Positions 1-12,206 of a stretch of 64,000 nucleotides of DNA are shown one piece after another. Location: the NCBI GenBank assembly GCA_001630475.1, contig KV419400.1, positions 186,940 to 250,939 on the forward strand, written 5' to 3'. Below the pieces are notes generated by a model. It ran no database searches. It was not told the DNA's origin and saw only the letters and a program-made list of their open reading frames with translations. The translations under genes and the position numbers were made by a program. Source of the DNA: Sistotremastrum niveocremeum HHB9708 (Eukaryota > Basidiomycota > Agaricomycetes > Sistotremastrales > Sistotremastraceae). Position 1 is the first letter of the stretch. Each line of letters starts with the position of its first letter.

Positions 1-520
1 CCGCCCCAGCGAGACCCTGCACTTCGGTGAAAGCCTCGTATGGACTTGTGCAGTCTGCGATTATTGGAGAGCCAAGTGAGAGAAAGGTCCAAGTGCGGGT
101 TCGTCGCCGTTAGGTTCGCCCTGCGGGAGATGTTCGTCGCTTCAAGCGTTGGAGGACGATCTATTCGATTCAGGGCTGTCGGGATCGAATTCGTTGTCTA
201 AGAGGACCTCACCCCTATCATCTTCTCGTCATCCCTTACCCCTCCCTCGCACTCCTTGCGCCAACCCGCTGGCCACTACTGGGCTTGGGTCATATGCATC
301 GTGTTGAGAGGGGGGGGGGTGTTTCACAGTTTCCTGATGATCTCGTCTGTGTCTTAGACTTCACTCGTCGACGCTGTGGGTCCTTCGCTTGTGTTCTCCT
401 TACTATCCTAAGTATCTCATTGCAGGGCATGCCGCTCTCATGCTATAACTCAACCAATCTCTGGCCCTCACTTGAACTGCTCGATGGCCTAGGGTCGTCG
501 CATTAACGGTCGGGGGTTGC
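1..520 (-). repeat. Dispersed repeat, copy 1 (inverted, runs off left edge)
   Basis: The reverse complement of this stretch aligns by eye with about 10745-11254, including shared blocks such as TTCGTCGCTTCAAGCG near 130, CATATGCATCGTGTTGAGAG near 291 and GATGGCCTAGGGTC near 482. Identity is roughly 80 percent in the first 230 bases and patchier after that. It carries a G run near 311-318 and no convincing reading frame. The element continues beyond the left edge, so its full length is unknown. It could be a non-autonomous transposon or a solo terminal repeat; I see no terminal inverted repeat or target-site duplication. Confidence 0.7.
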
Positions 521-829
521 TTGTCACAGAAACCGTACGTGCACATTCTTCATCGTTTTCCCATACCAATACTCCGGAAACAGTGCATGTGATCGCCACA
601 TCATACGACGTGCTCAAATGAATCAATGTTGATGCCGTTGATATAGCCCGACATCGTGGAATTGCACGTCAGTGACCGTCGGTCCAGATATCTGTTGTAG
701 AGTTCTCCATTGTTGTAATTCTCCGAATCATAATTCATCGCAATTGTAATGCAGATGAGACCGAGTCTCATGCCTGAATGACGGTCTCAAATCCGTAATT
801 ATACTCAAGCGAGTGACAGAATTCTAAAT

Positions 830-1632
830 CATTATTAGTCTGAGTGAATGAAGAGGAAAAAGAAAATCGACACCAAAGTGCACGCTGAACATAGCCAAAG
901 ACCTTGTAAGAGATTGTAACGTCCTTCTATTCGCAACATCGCCACGACTCAGGCCCTCGATGATTCGAGACATTTGGAATCCAGGGTTCGTGGCCGTCGG
1001 GGTATTGAGCATTCGATCCGTGTTCTCTTGCATCAGGATCCGTTCCCATTTGAACGAGACGCATAGCAAGAGTAGTCCGGCAGAAGGTAGATCGATGACG
1101 TTGGTATTCCTGCAGCGTTTGTCTGGACTACATCATTCTCAATGCAGTTAAACCGTTTCAGGACTGGCAGCGATCGTAAGGCAGCTGAAGATATGGAAGA
1201 ACCGAGCAATGCTTACCACTTCATACTGGAGCTAATTCCTCAAGGTATCAGAGCCACAAATATCCCTGGAGAATCCGTTTCCGCGATACTGCAGTGTACG
1301 AGCGCACGGCACCGTAGAGTTGTCGAATTGCCTCCTATTATTCTTTCTCAGACCTTCGCATGTGCGCTAGTGATACGTTTGCATGATCGCCAGAGGATAC
1401 AATGTACAAAGTAAAAGCAGCCTGCCACAGATCATAGGCCTGGCTCTGAGGGATGATGTCCAGGAGCCTAAATCGTGTCCAGAACTTGAAAACCGTACAC
1501 TGATCGATCGTGTTCTTTGCTTTGCAACAAGGTTATAAGATAAGCGTGAGCATCGCAAGAATACTCAAATTGTCTAGGTTCTGTGTTATCAAAGCAGTTA
1601 AGTTCCAGCTGCTGTTCAACTTGTTCGGTCAT
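830..1632 (-). CDS. Tentative small spliced gene, product unknown
   Basis: Reading leftward from an ATG at 1632, the first exon runs about 47 codons (begins MTEQVEQQLELN, later DAHAYLITLLQSKEHDRS). A 55-base GT/AG intron keeps the frame into SQAYDLWQAAFTLYIVSS, and a further 42-base intron leads to EAIRQLYGAVRSYTAVSRKR. Beyond this the exon structure is unclear, although protein-like stretches continue to about 830. The start lies about 147 bases from the RAV1 start on the other strand, so the two would share a divergent promoter. I recognise no domain. It could be a degraded gene, since several frame changes are needed. The left boundary is a guess. Confidence 0.35.
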
Positions 1633-1778
1633 CGTGAGCAAGAGTCGGCGCTCTTGGGCGCTTAGCTGTACCCTCCTTTAGGGCCGACGTCTTCAACTGA
1701 ACTTGAACTGTGGCTGGCTCCTCCACGCTCTCATTGTTCTTGCATTAATGCCATTACAACGATATCCAGTGTTGCAAT

Positions 1779-4700
1779 ATGCTGGATCTCGTTAAAGCGT
1801 ATCCGGGTCCTCCGGGAGATGTCCTCGAATATTTGGAGCTCACCCAGCACACCTTCCTCGTGAGTCAAGACACGACTATACATGCCACAAGGCTCACATA
1901 GATCTTAGATATACCCCTCAGCTGATAGTCTGATTCTTCTGCGTGCGCAAGATCTTTCGTTCTTCCGGAGCTTATCGTTTTGGGAGGCCTTTCCATCGAG
2001 TTTCGAGGACCGGCAAGTTATCAAGCATATTACTATTGATGCTGGACACAAGCTGGTATGACTTCTTCTCCAATACTTGGTCCTATTTTATTTACTTTAA
2101 ACACAGGTGGCAGCATCTTTGGGACACCTAATTGCGATATGGTCACCATCCGCGGCGAGAGAGGATTTCTGGACTGTTCATTCCTCGGTCAATCTACCTC
2201 ATCAAGTGACCTGCCTCGACCTGAAAGGAGGTACGTGCATTGTCGCACACCAGGAACGTATGCTTACGATAAGACGACAGGCATTCTCTCCGTTGGCACT
2301 GAGAAAGGCATTTCGGTCTATACCCTCAGCCTCCAGGACCATCTCCCCGCCTGGACGCGTAAATGGACCTCGAGGTAAGTCTCTTATTGCTGCAATATAC
2401 CTCATTGTTAATAGTAGCAGGCTATGTTCCCCAGCCCAGGTCACATTTTCTCCCTCCCTGACTCATCTGGCCACATTCTCTCCCGTAGGGCGCCAACTTC
2501 TCGAGTATCGGAGATGACTGAATATTGTTCAGGCAGAGAAGGCAGTCAGGATATTTTCAACCGCAATGGGCCGACAAATCCAAAACATTCCTCACCCTCG
2601 ACCTCTGAGGAAGATTGGGTGGCGCGCCCCTATAGATTCAACCAGGTGATTCAGTATCCTCACTCAATCTGCCAATGCTGACCTCCCGCAGAGACGACCT
2701 GATTCTCTACACTGTCACCTCTGACTTCGCACTCCGCATATTCCTTCCAGTACTGGACAGCCCAAATCATCTGCAACTCCATACGACTTTAGACGCGTCG
2801 TCTTTCACCTCATCATCGCAATCCGAAGAAAGGACGACCATGGTGTTTTGGCCCGATCGAAGGATAATCCAGCGTGCTGTCGCACGTGAATTATCCAAGT
2901 TACACAGCGAGGACAGTCAAAGCAAAAGACTGAAAGAGATTGAAGATGGTGCATGGGACCTTTTCGTCCGTGTTCTGGTGGATCGAACAATGATCATTCG
3001 AGCCATCGCAGTAAGTACTTTCGCTTGTGTTTACGGCCACATGTAATCTTTTTACAGAATATCGATCGTAGGCCACCGACATTGCTGAAACAATTCACTC
3101 TACATCACTCCCTCCCAATCGACCTTGAGTTCTCTCCCGACAACCTTCACTTCATGACCTCAAAATCGTTAGACTCGGACTACAGCCTGACGTTGGCCAC
3201 TACCCCTCCCCTCTCATCTCGTGATATCTCTCTCCGTCTCTTTCTTGACGGAAGGAAAGAGGGTGTACATCATGCCATCAATGCTCCCGAGGATCCTGCG
3301 TTCTCAGTTCATCCTGCCAAAATAATCTCATTTGCTAGGACTGCCAACGGGACTGGATTGGCGATCCTGAGAGACGACGTGGTTGAAAGCTATTCGACCG
3401 ATGGAGGCAGTCTCAAGCGTATTGCTCATTGGAGATACGGAGACTTAGTAGTTGTTTTCGATCAAGGTATTGGTGCTGTTCTTTGTACAAGCCCCATGCT
3501 TACACGATGGCACAGGGCACTGCACTGTCACTTACTCGACAGCCACCTCGATGCTTTCATTGAACATGGACTCGTCCGCGATTACGCAAACAGTCAAAGT
3601 TCCAACCATAAACTCTTTGTTCGCATTGCCGGCTGGAGACAAAGACACTATGATAATCGGCGTCACTCCCGACTTCTCTCTCGTGCATATTAATTATTCC
3701 TCACAGGAGCTGGTATTGCTTGAAGAAAGTTCTTTGCCTCTGACAGAGACTCTGAAGTTCATTTTGCCAGTGGATCCTATGTCGTGGAGTCACTACCCTC
3801 AGACAAACACTCAGGACACGCTGCTCAGCATAACAGCCTCGGGAGAATTAGCGTTCTGGAGGCACGACCGTACCGACGGATGGACATCGACGGGAAGAGT
3901 CCATACGGGGAAAGCAAATATTAGGCTGGCGAGGTGTAGCTCTGCTAAGAAGACCGTCCTAGGTGGGTGACAGACGCAGATGTCTGCGAGAAGGCCCTAA
4001 TTGCGTACTCTAGTAACCCCTACCCCCGCTGGCGAAGAACTCACGATATGGGATTCGCAGGAATCCGAGTTCTCGAGGGGTCTTGAATTTACCCAAGTTT
4101 TCGAGTAAGGGATTCCTCGTGCTGTCTCGTAGATCCCTGCTGACGTAATCGAAGGCCTGAAGAAATTGTCAATGACCTGGATTGGTCTTCTACATATCAG
4201 TCGCATTCCATTCTCGCTGTCGGATTTTCTCGGCATATACTGATTATGTGCGAGCAACGTATGACATACTTTGAACAAGAGCCGGCCTGGAGGGTCTGCC
4301 ATAAAATAGATATACCATTGTAAGTGTACACGTGGTGGAATTCCGTTGACTTGGCTGATCCTGGACAGATTGACTTCACATTCCATCATCGATTCAATCT
4401 GGCTTTCTGGCGGTTCCCTTTTGGTTGGAGCTGGACATCAAATGTTTCTGTATGGCCGTTCCGAACAGTCACTGTCAAGGGAGACCGAACCTCGTTCCAA
4501 TGACTTGCTTGATTATGTCCTACAACAGAACGCACCATTACTCGACTTTCATCCTCAGGTGCTATTACAGTGTCTCCTGTGGGGTGAGTGACGCGTGGGT
4601 ACAACGTGTTCTGGTCCTGACGTGCTCCGTATAGGCCGGGTAGAACTGGTCAAGGATATCATCCTCAAACTTGCGAATGCTGCCGCGGTAGCAGAGCATC

Positions 4701-6898
4701 AAGATTCGCCTGTATCTATCAAGATCGATCCCCAAGCAGTAGAAGATTTCTGGTCGAGTGACCACATAACAGTCAAGGTCGGGAACTACTCCGCATATAC
4801 TTGGCGTCGAGCGCTAAGCTTACACAGGACTCTTCCACGCAAGTTAAAAAGCAGTATCAACTGCTCTTCGATCACGAGGATTCGTCGTGCGTTAACCACC
4901 ATCGATCTCAATATCTCCGCTAAATTTATAATAGAGACGATGAAATCAGTTTTACTCGGCCCGTGATCACACGCCTACTTGAATTCCTAGAAAAGAATCC
5001 CATGCCAGAATTGACCCAGCTGGAGAATGTCCATCTTTCGATCCTGATACAGACCACGCTGGAGGTGCCTCTTTCCAATGTATCGCCTCTGCAAGCTAAA
5101 CAGTTTTCTTGTAGATTGACGAACAACGAAGAGCCTTAGATGCCAACGGACTGCGATATCTCATCTCCATGCGGTTGTTCTACCTCATCAACGAGCGTGC
5201 TGCTTCGGTTCCAGAGACTGCCACATTGTCTGCCGGTATCAGTAACAAGCTATCCGGTCGAGGACGGATTCGCTATCGCGATATCATTTGGGCGTATCAC
5301 AGTGAAACGCAGGAAATCCTTCTAGCTGCTTCTTCCGCGGCTTGTGGAAACAAGATGACTTGGAATGATGCTCGAGCTCTTGGTGTCTTCCTTTGGTTAC
5401 ATGGTCATGAGCAACTGGTAAATGTTGACTTGCCACCCCTGACCTGTTACTGACTCGAATCAGAAAGCGCAAATGGAGGTCGTTGCCAGAAATCAATACA
5501 TGGCTGATGACAGCCGGGACCCCACTGCCTGCAGCTTGCTGTATTTCGCCCTGCGTAAGATCAAGTTAGTTCATGGCTTATGGAAACAGGCGGCGTGGCA
5601 TCCGGAGCAGAAGATCATGCTCAAGTTTCTCTCGAAAAACTTCGACGAGCCACAGTCCAGAACTGCTGCGCTAAAGAATGCGTTCGCCCTGCTCGCCAAA
5701 CAACGTTTCGGTAATAGACAAGCATCGTCGTACCTGACTTCGCTCATCGTGTTTGCGTAGAATACGCTGCTGCCTTCTTCTTATTAGGTGGCAGTCTCAA
5801 GGACGCCGTTAATGTCTGTCTGAAGCATTTAAAGGACTTTCAACTAGCAGTTGCCATCGCGCGCGTCATCGAGCAGGGTGATGACGGTCCGATTCTTCGA
5901 GACATTCTTGAGCGAACCGTGATACCCACAGCATTTAGAGAAGGGAATCGATGGCTAGGTAGTTGGGCATTCTGGGTCTTACGGCGTCGTGATCTAGCCG
6001 TACGAATCTTAGTAGTAAGTTTTCCGATGCTACGTTTTCCTTGCGCTGAGTCCTCGTAGACGCCTCTGGTGGAACTGGCCCCTACTTTGCCCATCCCAGT
6101 TTCCGAAATCGGTGACAACCATTACGACGACCCCAGTCTGGCCCTGCTATTCTCCCAGATACGCTCTATGACGCTACAGACAGTCAAGGGAACCAGCGAA
6201 ATCTCGGGCAGGACTGAGTTCCGATTTGTGATGCAGATTGCACGCGTGTTTTGTCGAATGGGTCAGTACACGATATCCCAGGACATAACTGCCTTGCTGA
6301 CGAAATTATAGGCTGTCACGTTCTTGCACTTGCTTTGGTTAGATCCTGGCCGTTTGCTCGACCGATAACGTCGCTTCAATCCTCAGGCACAGACGGTGCA
6401 CCTGCGGCCGAGATCATACCTCGCCCAGAACCTGTTGGCCCTACACGCCCCGACTTTGCGTTAAGAGGATCAAGACGGCGATCACAGATTGCGATCGACA
6501 TGGACATCAGTGGACTACCGCCCACTCGGCGAGGTTCGCCCTCTCCAGAAGGGAGAGGCGAATCAAAGTCTGTTGTAGAGGCAGGAGAAATGCTCCCAGA
6601 AGCCGATTCTGCGGACGCTATCGCTCGGCATGCTGCTCTTGGAAACCTTATGAGATCCGCCAGGAAGAACATTAGCACGCCAGAATTCGACATGGATAGT
6701 TTCTTTCCGACTTCGACTTCGACTATAAGCCCACTCCCTGCGTTATCAGAGCAACCCGCTCAAGAAAGTGTGCCTGACTTGAAGCAACCTGAGATCAAGA
6801 CGGAGGAGACAGCAGCTGGCACCAACCTCATGAAAGCGAAGGCAAAGGCGAACGCTCCCGTCGTCGTGCCGGAGTTCGACATGAACAATTTTTTCTGA
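1779..6898 (+). CDS. RAV1: RAVE complex subunit Rav1 (V-ATPase assembly factor)
   Basis: Rav1 and its animal relatives, the DmX/rabconnectin proteins, drive reassembly of the V1 and Vo sectors of the vacuolar proton pump. The product is roughly 1,350 residues in many exons. The start at 1779 (MLDLVKAYPGPPGD) joins by a 49-base intron (1860-1908) to IYPSADSLILLRAQDLSF, and the next intron (2056-2106) leads to VAASLGHLIAIW, the start of a WD40 propeller. The conserved Rav1 C-terminal block is plain at 5110-6330, with DARALGVFLWLHGHEQL, AKQRFEYAAAFFLLGG, LKDAVNVCL and RWLGSWAFWVLRRRDLAVRIL. A disordered tail of about 180 residues follows and holds two copies of PEFDM(D/N)(S/N)FF, the second at the very C-terminus. 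Family assignment is firm; internal exon borders are approximate. Confidence 0.92.
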
Positions 6899-7061
6899 TT
6901 GGATAATGTGTACACTAAGGGATGAGAATCAATAGAAGTCCTAGACATTACGATTTGGGATAATTTCGCTTCTGTATGCAAATCTTGTGTCGATTGTTGA
7001 GATGGTAGATGATTGTACTGTACAAAGAAGAGGAGGAAAACGCGAACACAGCCATGATTGA

Positions 7062-8683
7062 TCAAGTACTACTCTCTACCTCGAGGTCCCGTTTCTTCAA
7101 CACCAACTCCTTGCCCACAACTCGTTGCCACACGTCGTTGACGTCTTCGACGACAGTCTCGAAATGAGATGTGGCGTCGTATGAACGGGTGATGAAAATA
7201 TTGTCGTCTTGACCTGTGGAGGTCGGGGTATAGAGAGGGGTGATTGAGACAAATCTGTCACAAAGAGATTAGACGTCTAACTCGGATGACTTGCAGATTT
7301 GACTCACTTATCGTAGATAGGGCCGAGCAGGTTGAGACCAGGTCGGATCTCCAGCTCGGGCTTATCAGTCTCGACGATAGTGCTGACCATCGCGACATAC
7401 ACGTCCTTAGCGCAGACGTTATGGGTCGACGAGACCATTGCAATATAGATATCTGATCAAAAAATTAGATTGGGGACAATGAAAAAGAAAACAGGAGAGT
7501 GCGCACCATTCCTCCTGCCGACCTGGTTCTGAGGGATAATGATCTGGACGCTGTCGGAATCATCGGTGCCGGGGATGGGATGTTTGAGGATACATATCGC
7601 TCGGACCACCTTGCCTTCCTCGACGACGCGCAGCTTGCCTCCTTCGATCTCCTTTCCGGCTCCGAAGTAGCTAGGGTCACCGATGACCTGCTTGGCCTTC
7701 ACAGTTTCTGTTCCACTGCGTACACCGACGAACTTTCCATCAGCGTCGGTTACAATTTCATCGATGGGCTTATCAAGCATGTAAGTGCCACCGTAGATGG
7801 CACTGAGGCGAGCAAAGGATTGGGGGAGTTCTCCGAGACCGTAGAGGGGATAAAGGTAGGGTGATTTTCCATAACGTGCCATCGAGGAAGTATAGAGAAT
7901 GATTCGGTTGTAGGTGGCTCGAGCAGGTTTTGTTTTGTAGCTGATCGGTGCAGTCAGTAGAGAGTAGCGATAGGCAGACATGGGACGCACTCGTCATCCA
8001 GATGGAGAGCCATCGCGTGTCCGATGAAATCTTGAGTACCAGGCTCGAGACCGAACTTCTCGTAGATGGCTTTCATGCTATCCTTGTCCAGATTAATCCC
8101 CTGATGCGTTGCAGGATCCTCATCTTTCCAGTTTTGCAAGAACTGGAAGAAATTCTTCGCCCGTCGCTTCTCGAACAGTCCCATCAAAGGGCTTCTGACA
8201 GCCTCCATCTCCGTGCTAGGGACCTTAGAGATCTTGCCATCACGATACACGAAGCTGCCGGCGATTTGCTTGAACTCGAGGTAGCGAGTCACATCGGTGT
8301 GAACGAGCATTTTGGTAAGTTCTCCCGAGGCAATGATGAACTTTGGAATGAGATCGATGGCGAAATCTCTGTCACGCCCAAGTTCCGTTGGGGCTGCCTG
8401 GTTTGGTCGGAATTGACGATAAAGCTGCGAGCATCCAGGTTCAGATAACTTTGATGACTCTGTGAAGCAAGAGACATACCTGGGTCAGGTTCAGACTGGC
8501 ACTGTCACCTCCATAATAGTCGTTTCGGTCCATGTGTAGGACCTTCTTGCCCTCGACAGAGAGTAAACCGGACAAGATACATTCTGTCAGGCCAGTGCCC
8601 AAGATGATGACCTATTGAAGCTACAGGTTGGTGCTAGCACCGTGTTGTAGGGCCAGAAGACGCACATCGTATTCTTCATCCAT
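7062..8683 (-). CDS. GDI1: Rab GDP-dissociation inhibitor
   Basis: GDI extracts prenylated GDP-bound Rab GTPases from membranes and recycles them through the cytosol. The product is about 450 residues, the normal family size. Exon 1 is a short MDEEYDV that splices into [20 protein letters not shown], the dinucleotide-fold motif shared by GDI and Rab escort protein. It is followed by [14 protein letters not shown] and, after SASLNLTQ, the Rab-binding region. Further exons carry [52 protein letters not shown] and a C-terminal [20 protein letters not shown]. The protein ends [11 protein letters not shown], without a prenylation box, as expected of GDI. It converges with RAV1, 163 bases apart. 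I see nothing unusual in the frame. Confidence 0.96.
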
Positions 8684-9386
8684 GATCTATTGCAGGCGTT
8701 GGAGATGGTCGAGATGGCGTTGTTAGCGGAACTCGGAAGCTTGAAACCCTTATACCCAGTGCGTACCCTGGAATAATAATACTAATGACGATTCGTAGGT
8801 AAGGCAGATGATAGTTGTCCTGGAAATAACACTGCTATCGAGTGCATGTCTCTCCATCTAATTCCGTACCACTGTCCGAAATTTCTCAATCCGTGTTGCT
8901 GGGACTTTTGGTTCGCACCTCCAATTATCATCCAATATCGGCTCCGAATTTGTCCTAATATATATGTTATCCATTTACAATGGTTGTACAACTGACGCTA
9001 ATTCATTGGCAGAAACGTGTTGGTCTCAGGATGGCTCGTTGGTCGACTGCTGATACGCTGTTCGAAACATCTAACGATGACCTTGAAGAAAATGTCTCAG
9101 TCGTGCTCGAATTGTATCATTATCGAAAGATCGCTTACGAGCATGCAAGAATGCTGTATCGATGCAAGACAGACAGGAATCTCACAGTACAATTGCGTGG
9201 CGAGACCCCAAATGTATAGGGCTGTGTGAGCCTACCAACAATCAGCCATCCGAACATGTTCTCGCAGACTTGTGAGATGAGGGGGACATGGCTCGCACTG
9301 ACATCATGAGCATGGAAAGGAGATCAAAAATTAACGACCCCATAGCATCAATGAGTGGGAAACCGTGCTAAATCTCTTCTCGACCC
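8684..9386. other. Intergenic, upstream of GDI1
   Basis: About 700 bases with only short open frames on both strands, none with domain similarity or splice continuity that I could follow. The part next to 8684 should contain the GDI1 promoter; no TATA box is obvious. Confidence 0.5.
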
Positions 9387-9765
9387 GACGGCCCCAAGCC
9401 ATTCAGCAAATGGCTAAAGGCAAGGAGGAGGGTAGGTAGTGAGGAGGTCATGATGAAGATGAGGTCCTCCTAGACAAGCCAAGCGATCCCGACAGCCCTG
9501 AATCGAACGGATTGTCCTCCAACGCTTGAAGCGACGAGCACCAACCGCAGGGCGAACCCAACGACGATGCCCCCGCACTTGGATCTTCCTCTCACAAGGC
9601 TCTCCACGACCGCAGACTGCGCAAGTCATACGAGGCTAATACCTCGCTGGGGCGATGCGACAGTCGTTTGGGCCCAACCTCTCTGGTAGCGAGCGTGGAT
9701 TTCGTCCGAGGACAGTGAGCCCCCTTGCGGGGTGAGAGTAGAAGGGAGGAATATAGAGCAAGATT
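9387..9765 (+). repeat. Dispersed repeat, copy 2
   Basis: This is the same repeat and orientation as 10745-11365. Shared blocks include CCTCCTAGACAAGCC near 9466, CTCCAACGCTTGAAGCGACGA near 9517, ACCGCAGGGCGAACCC near 9544, GATCGCAGACTGC-like sequence near 9610, and GTGGATTTCGTC followed by ACAGTGAGCCCCC near 9691-9723. Identity to copy 3 looks near 80 percent by eye. It lacks the internal partial duplication of copy 3. Confidence 0.75.
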
Positions 9766-10744
9766 CAGAGCGTGGCAGTTATTTATGCTAGAATGGACCG
9801 TTGAACATGGGCTGAAAATCCACAACTGGCCAAATAAGGGTTGCGCTCAATTGGATGACTGATCAATTGATTTGATTTGTGAGCAGCGTATCTGAGTCAA
9901 GAGGAAGAGTGACAAAGACGAAGCAGAGGCGGTGTCCTCATAGAATGGCTGAGCGTTCGCTGGAATGCTAAAGCTAAAAGCAGGCTGAGAAGAAGCAGGA
10001 TATTTAGGCGCCGGTTGCCCACGACTCACGAGAAGCGCAAATATGGATCGCTCGAGCTTATCGTTGTCACCCTACCACGACCCTAATTCAAGCTCCTAGC
10101 TGTAAACTTGGAATTTGTAAGAAGCTCAAATCAACCTTCCCAGACTCAATCAGACATTTTCCCCGGATATCCCATTGGATGGATCCGCACACCACGACGT
10201 GCTGTTCGCGGGTGTCTTCCATCGAACGTATCATTGACTTCTCGATGCCATCTTGGTTGTTAAGCCTGACTCGTACCGTGACCAGAAGTCCATCTGCAGG
10301 CGAGTAGATGACGGGCCGGAAATACTGTCGAAGCGGTCTCAATTTCCAGACTATGTTTGCCATTGACATTAACGTCTGCCAAAATTGCTCATCAGGTGAA
10401 AAGGACATCCCTGCATATGAAGCAAGTCATGCTGCTCACGATCCGTCCCTCATGCACCGCCGTATAGATCAACTGACCGCTCGCAGTGTAGGCATTTCTA
10501 ATTCTTTGCACGGTTTTCGAGGGGCATTTTACGATGCGAAGAATCAACACAGCAGAGAACTTATTCACAGATTTTTTGACCAATACATTATCTACTAAAT
10601 GTATGTGGAGATACGACAACGCAGCGACATCGATCATCCTCAGCAATTTCTGTGAAATGATATCTGCAGCTCTACATCGAGAGCATCAGCATGGGGAATG
10701 GAAAAGATCAAATCACATACGTTTCCAAAGGATCATGCAAGACG
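9766..10744. other. Inter-repeat spacer with one weak open frame
   Basis: About 1 kb between repeat copies. The only sizeable frame is on the minus strand at 10088-10408 (106 codons, starting MSFSPDEQFWQTLMSMAN). Its base composition is gene-like, but it has no recognisable domain and no obvious upstream exon, since the nearest GT/AG pair would give an intron of only about 31 bases. It may be a remnant of an older gene trapped between repeats. I see nothing else here. Confidence 0.4.
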
Positions 10745-11365
10745 TCCCCCCTCCGATGACCCTAGGCCATTGAGCAAGTTGCCAAAGTGAGGGTAAGCGG
10801 GAGGAAGGAGGGAATAGGTGGTGATAAGAGAAGACGGAAAGGAAGAAGTCCTCCGAGACAACCCAAGAGACCTCGATAGTAGTCAAATGGGCTGTCCTCC
10901 GACACTGGAAGCAGAGCGTCGATGAGGAGGGAAAGACGGAGAACGTCCCTCTCAACACGATGCATATGACGCAGGCCCATAAGTGGCCAGCGGGGTGGCG
11001 CAAGGAGAGAGAGGGAGGGGAGAGATGGTGATAAGAGGAAATGAGGAAGATCCTCCTAGACAAGCCTAGCGACCCCGGTAGGAGTCGACTAGGTTATCCT
11101 CCAACGCTTGAAGCGACGAACATCTACCGCAGGGCGAACCTGACGGTGATGGACCCGCACTTGGACCTTTCTCTCACTAGGCTCTCCAATGATCGCAGAC
11201 TGCACAAGTCCATACGAGGCTTTCACCGAAGTGCAGGGTCTCGCTGGGGCGGAACGCAAATCTTTACACCCACATACATGGTAGCGATCGTGGATTTCGT
11301 CGAAGACAGTGAGCCCCCCTGGCGGGGGTGAGAGTGGAAGGGAGGAATGGAGAGCGGAATATAAA
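10745..11365 (+). repeat. Dispersed repeat, copy 3, with internal partial tandem duplication
   Basis: Aligns with copy 2 over its whole length and, reverse complemented, with copy 1. Two diverged units lie in tandem: one around 10758-10925 (GTCCTCCGAGACAACCCAAG, then CTGTCCTCCGACACTGGAAGC) and one around 10985-11120 (ATCCTCCTAGACAAGCCTAG, then TATCCTCCAACGCTTGAAGC). The second unit continues into the same distal part as copy 2, ending near GGAAGGGAGGAATGGAGAGC. No coding capacity is apparent. Confidence 0.72.
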
Positions 11366-12198
11366 AAACGCGTTGTTGATATAGAATTCGGTGGGCTGCT
11401 TTCGAGCGGAGACTGAACGAGGAAGAGGTCCTAGAAATGGGTCAGCTGAAGGGGAGTGAGTCAGAGGATGACTGGGCAGCTTATGCGAGAAACGGTGGAA
11501 GGACAACGAGCGAAACAGAGGGCAGCTTGTTGCTGCCAAAGCAACTCGAAATGTAGTGGCGACTCAGAAGCTTCCATTCCTGGCGCGAGATGCCGACCGG
11601 CACGGCTCACGAGAAGCACGAAGTGCTATAGCGCCGGGTACCGGGTACGCTGCCGCATCCTGTCCGCGTCGACTCGTCTGGACCATGGCTGGCTTGCTCT
11701 CGTTCGTCGGAACTGATTCATCGAAAGGATTATTCTTATACTTCCTGGTCTTCTTCAGAGAAAGTCGAACTTCAATTGAGGAAATCGAGAAAGAAATCGA
11801 AGCGATGCTGGCCTTTCTCGAGACTGACCTCTCCTGGCTCTTGGACTTGGCCGGCACCTAGCACTTCCTCCCTTGTTCTGATTGATTTCTGTTACATGCT
11901 GCTCAGTCAGCGTGCTAGGATTCATGTGCTTTCCTCGAACAGACTGGCCGACTCCTCCAACATAAATCGCAGGGTTTCGGTCTCCAACTCGCAATGCATA
12001 CTTCCCATATTTCTCCATGACCCAAAACGCCGAAGCTGCATCGTGAACTTCAGATTTTCAATCAGCAGCACCCATTGTTGTTTATATTAGCGAAGTGTAC
12101 AAGCAGTCAGAATTCGAGTCGATAGCAGCAATATGATGCGCTCGGGCCGATGCGCCCGGCGCTCAATTTTTCGACCTGCCCTAAACTCGCCCTGAGCG

Positions 12199-12206
12199 TA
12201 TATAAA
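12199..12206 (+). promoter_or_regulatory. TATA-box-like sequence without an identified gene
   Basis: A perfect TATATAAA followed by a C run. Downstream, short ATG-initiated frames at 12284 and 12331 end quickly, so no product is evident; a non-coding transcript or chance is possible. Confidence 0.25.

Noticed and set aside
8980-9219. 79-codon plus-strand frame upstream of GDI1
   Set aside because: Short, no domain, second overlapping frame of similar size; cannot be told from chance.
1-11365. Idea that the dispersed repeat is a fragment of a coding retroelement
   Set aside because: No frame is kept among the three copies and no reverse transcriptase, integrase or transposase motif is visible.
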